Shown: piece after piece, positions 62,502 to 64,000 of the stretch
Numbering within the stretch: position 1 is the stretch's first letter
Layout of the letters: every line of letters begins with the position of its first letter
DNA from: Hymenobacter puniceus
GTDB lineage: Bacteria; Bacteroidota; Bacteroidia; Cytophagales; Hymenobacteraceae
Assembly: GCF_014333525.1 (NCBI RefSeq)
Contig: NZ_JACSCX010000003.1
Span: forward strand, 248,001-312,000
Direction: 5' to 3'
Length of the DNA: 64,000 nucleotides
Notes under the pieces: generated by a model
What the model saw: only the letters and a program-made list of their open reading frames with translations
Told to the model about the DNA's origin: nothing
Databases searched by the model: none
Program-made: the position numbers and the translations under genes

Positions 62502-62522
62502 GGAAGCTGTTTTCAGTGGACT

Positions 62523-64000
62523 TTATTGCTTCATCACGCGCTGGGTGGCATCTACGCCTTTTCCTTTGATGCGCAGCACATAGAGGCCGGGCGCCAGGTG
62601 AGCGGTGGCGCGGTTAAGCTGCGCCTGCAGCAACGCCTGCGGCCCCTGCAGGCGGAGCATGGGTGCACCCTGCGGCAGGTCCACTTCCAAGGCTAGCGGG
62701 CCAGTGCTGGCAGGCAGCTGTGGTAGCGCAAAGGCGCGGGCGCCGCCTTCCGGATTGGGATACATATAAAGGCGTGAGGCGCTGGCATTGGCGGGTGCGA
62801 GGCCCCGGAAATTCACCCCAATCAGCACCGGGTCGTGGTCGGAGGAACGGAAGGGGCTTTTGGTATCGGTGTCGGCGCCGGCTACGTCGAACTGCAGGAA
62901 GCTGGGCTCGCCGGAGTTGATGTTCCATTTGTGCACGTCAATGAAACCCACCAGGTTGGGCGTTACGATGCAGTGGTCGAGGGAGCCGGTGAGGCCCTTG
63001 AACACGTAGGACGCGCTAGTGGGCGGCGTCACGACCACCAGGCCGGCTGCCCGCAGAATGTCAATGGGGTCTTCTTCGTAGTTGGCGTTGTAGTCGCCGA
63101 TGCAGATAACGCGGCGGGCGCCGGCGGGCCGCACAGTGCCATTGATAAACTGCACAAGAGCCCGGGCCTGGCCCCGGCGCCGGTCATTGGAGCCGCCCTG
63201 GCCGTCGTTCTGGTCGGCATCGATGCCCTTGCCGCTGCTCTTGGACTTGAAGTGGTTGACGACCAGTGCCAGCGTGTCGGGGCGGGTGGCGCGGCGGGTG
63301 ACGAACAGCTGGGCCAGCGGCGGGCGTTCGAACACGCCGGCCACGGTAGCCACCATGGCGGCTTTCAGCGGCGCTACGGTGGCGGGTTTGTAGAGAATGG
63401 CGCACCGGATAACGTCGGTATTGTTGGGCTGCTGGGTGGCACCGCCATCATTAACAAAGGCATAGGTGCCCGCGCCGGCCACCTGGTTGAGGCCGTTCAC
63501 AAGGTCCTGCACTGCCGATTCCGGTCCGAAACCGTCGTTTTCCATCTCACTCAGCCCGATGATGTCGGCGTTCATGGCCACCAGGCCAGCAATGATTTTG
63601 GCGCGCTGCCGGGCAAAGTCCTCGGCGGTTTTGGCGCCGCGGGGTGTGGGGTAGCCGCCGCCCGCGCCGTCGCCGTTGAAATAGTTGAGCACATTGTAGC
63701 TGGCAATCTTCAGGTCGAGGCGGCCGAAGGTGGGCACGGCCGGGCGGCGCACCTCAAACACGGGCGCATCAACTCCGGCCAGCGGCTGGATGCGCCATTT
63801 GCCGTAGCTGTAGCCCATGATGCCGCGCAGCCGCGCCACGGTGCTGCCCACGCGCACGGTGCCCAGGGCGGGGGCAAGAAAGGGGGCAGTGGTGGGCTTG
63901 GCAGCGGTACCGTCGTCGAGAATCAACGACCGTTCGAGGTTTGCTTTCTGGTAGGCATTGACGGCGGCCAGGTTGCTGGTGCCGGTGCTGGTGGTGCCGG
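62523..64000 (-). CDS. ExeM/NucH family extracellular endonuclease, N-terminus beyond window
   Basis: Partial, open to the right edge; about 492 C-terminal residues are visible. It begins in AYQKANLERSLILDDGT, a hallmark segment of ExeM/NucH nucleases. The exonuclease-endonuclease-phosphatase domain has ASYNVLNYF, IIGLSEMENDG, LVVNHFKSKSSG, ICIGDYNANYEEDP and FRSSDHDPVLIGV, giving the metal and catalytic His/Asp/Asn set. The last 80 residues (LYMYPNPEGG to LAPGLYVLRIKGKG) are a T9SS type A sorting domain. It degrades extracellular DNA for nutrient or matrix turnover. Confidence 0.92.
   Translation of the reverse strand, partial: GTTSTGTSNLAAVNAYQKANLERSLILDDGTAAKPTTAPFLAPALGTVRVGSTVARLRGIMGYSYGKWRIQPLAGVDAPVFEVRRPAVPTFGRLDLKIASYNVLNYFNGDGAGGGYPTPRGAKTAEDFARQRAKIIAGLVAMNADIIGLSEMENDGFGPESAVQDLVNGLNQVAGAGTYAFVNDGGATQQPNNTDVIRCAILYKPATVAPLKAAMVATVAGVFERPPLAQLFVTRRATRPDTLALVVNHFKSKSSGKGIDADQNDGQGGSNDRRRGQARALVQFINGTVRPAGARRVICIGDYNANYEEDPIDILRAAGLVVVTPPTSASYVFKGLTGSLDHCIVTPNLVGFIDVHKWNINSGEPSFLQFDVAGADTDTKSPFRSSDHDPVLIGVNFRGLAPANASASRLYMYPNPEGGARAFALPQLPASTGPLALEVDLPQGAPMLRLQGPQALLQAQLNRATAHLAPGLYVLRIKGKGVDATQRVMKQ

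Overview
The window looks like the chromosome of a GC-rich member of the Bacteroidota, most like Hymenobacter or a close relative. The evidence is three secreted proteins with type IX secretion C-terminal sorting domains, two TonB-dependent receptors with carboxypeptidase-regulatory-like N-termini, promoters of the TAnnTTTG type, few Shine-Dalgarno sites, and families common in this phylum (DUF2490, DUF547, BamA/TamA-like, TIGR04283). I see no phage, transposase, integrase, plasmid gene or CRISPR array. Genus-level placement is inference from gene content only. LAYOUT. 1-6 kb: two large secreted adhesin-like proteins on the minus strand, the first cut by the window edge and built of about 85-residue repeats. 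6-14 kb: an SDR, a TPR/SH3 membrane protein, tRNA-Lys(TTT), an LpxH-like phosphoesterase, a glycosyltransferase, a GH1 beta-glucosidase and a T9SS choice-of-anchor I protein. 14-18 kb: an Oar-like TonB receptor. 18-26 kb: a two-component locus with two very large multi-PAS cytosolic histidine kinases, one response regulator, and between them the decayed remains of another kinase/regulator pair. 26-32 kb: a compact three-gene operon (TIGR04283 glycosyltransferase, epimerase, SDR), a BamA/TamA-like barrel, DUF547 and DUF6134-like proteins. 32-46 kb: an assimilatory sulfate reduction cluster on the minus strand, in the order of transcription: SAM-I riboswitch, cysH, cysD, cysN, cobA, cysJ, TonB receptor, DUF2490, cysI, and a siroheme-synthase/TSUP permease fusion. 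Palindromic elements sit in most of its intergenic gaps. 46-52 kb: SDR, GH63-like glucosidase, metal-dependent cyclase and a RecE/ExoVIII-like nuclease. 52-54 kb: asnA preceded by what looks like a complete ribosome-mediated attenuator. 54-64 kb: small proteins, SelO, an NCS1 permease, an LRR-protein kinase, MsrB, a HipA-like kinase with DUF3037, and an ExeM/NucH nuclease cut by the right edge. HOW IT WORKS TOGETHER. The sulfur cluster encodes ATP sulfurylase (CysDN), an Fe-S APS/PAPS reductase (CysH), sulfite reductase (CysIJ), both ends of siroheme synthesis (CobA and the CysG-like dehydrogenase/chelatase domain) and an anion permease. A SAM aptamer lies 24 bases or so inside the predicted transcript, so the pathway is probably repressed when methionine/SAM is plentiful. 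The most striking regulatory find is the asnA leader at 52290-52433. It has a 29-codon ORF with eight Asn codons, seven of them AAT. Overlapping complementary strands can form either an antiterminator or an intrinsic terminator. This is textbook attenuator architecture, here apparently sensing charged tRNA-Asn.
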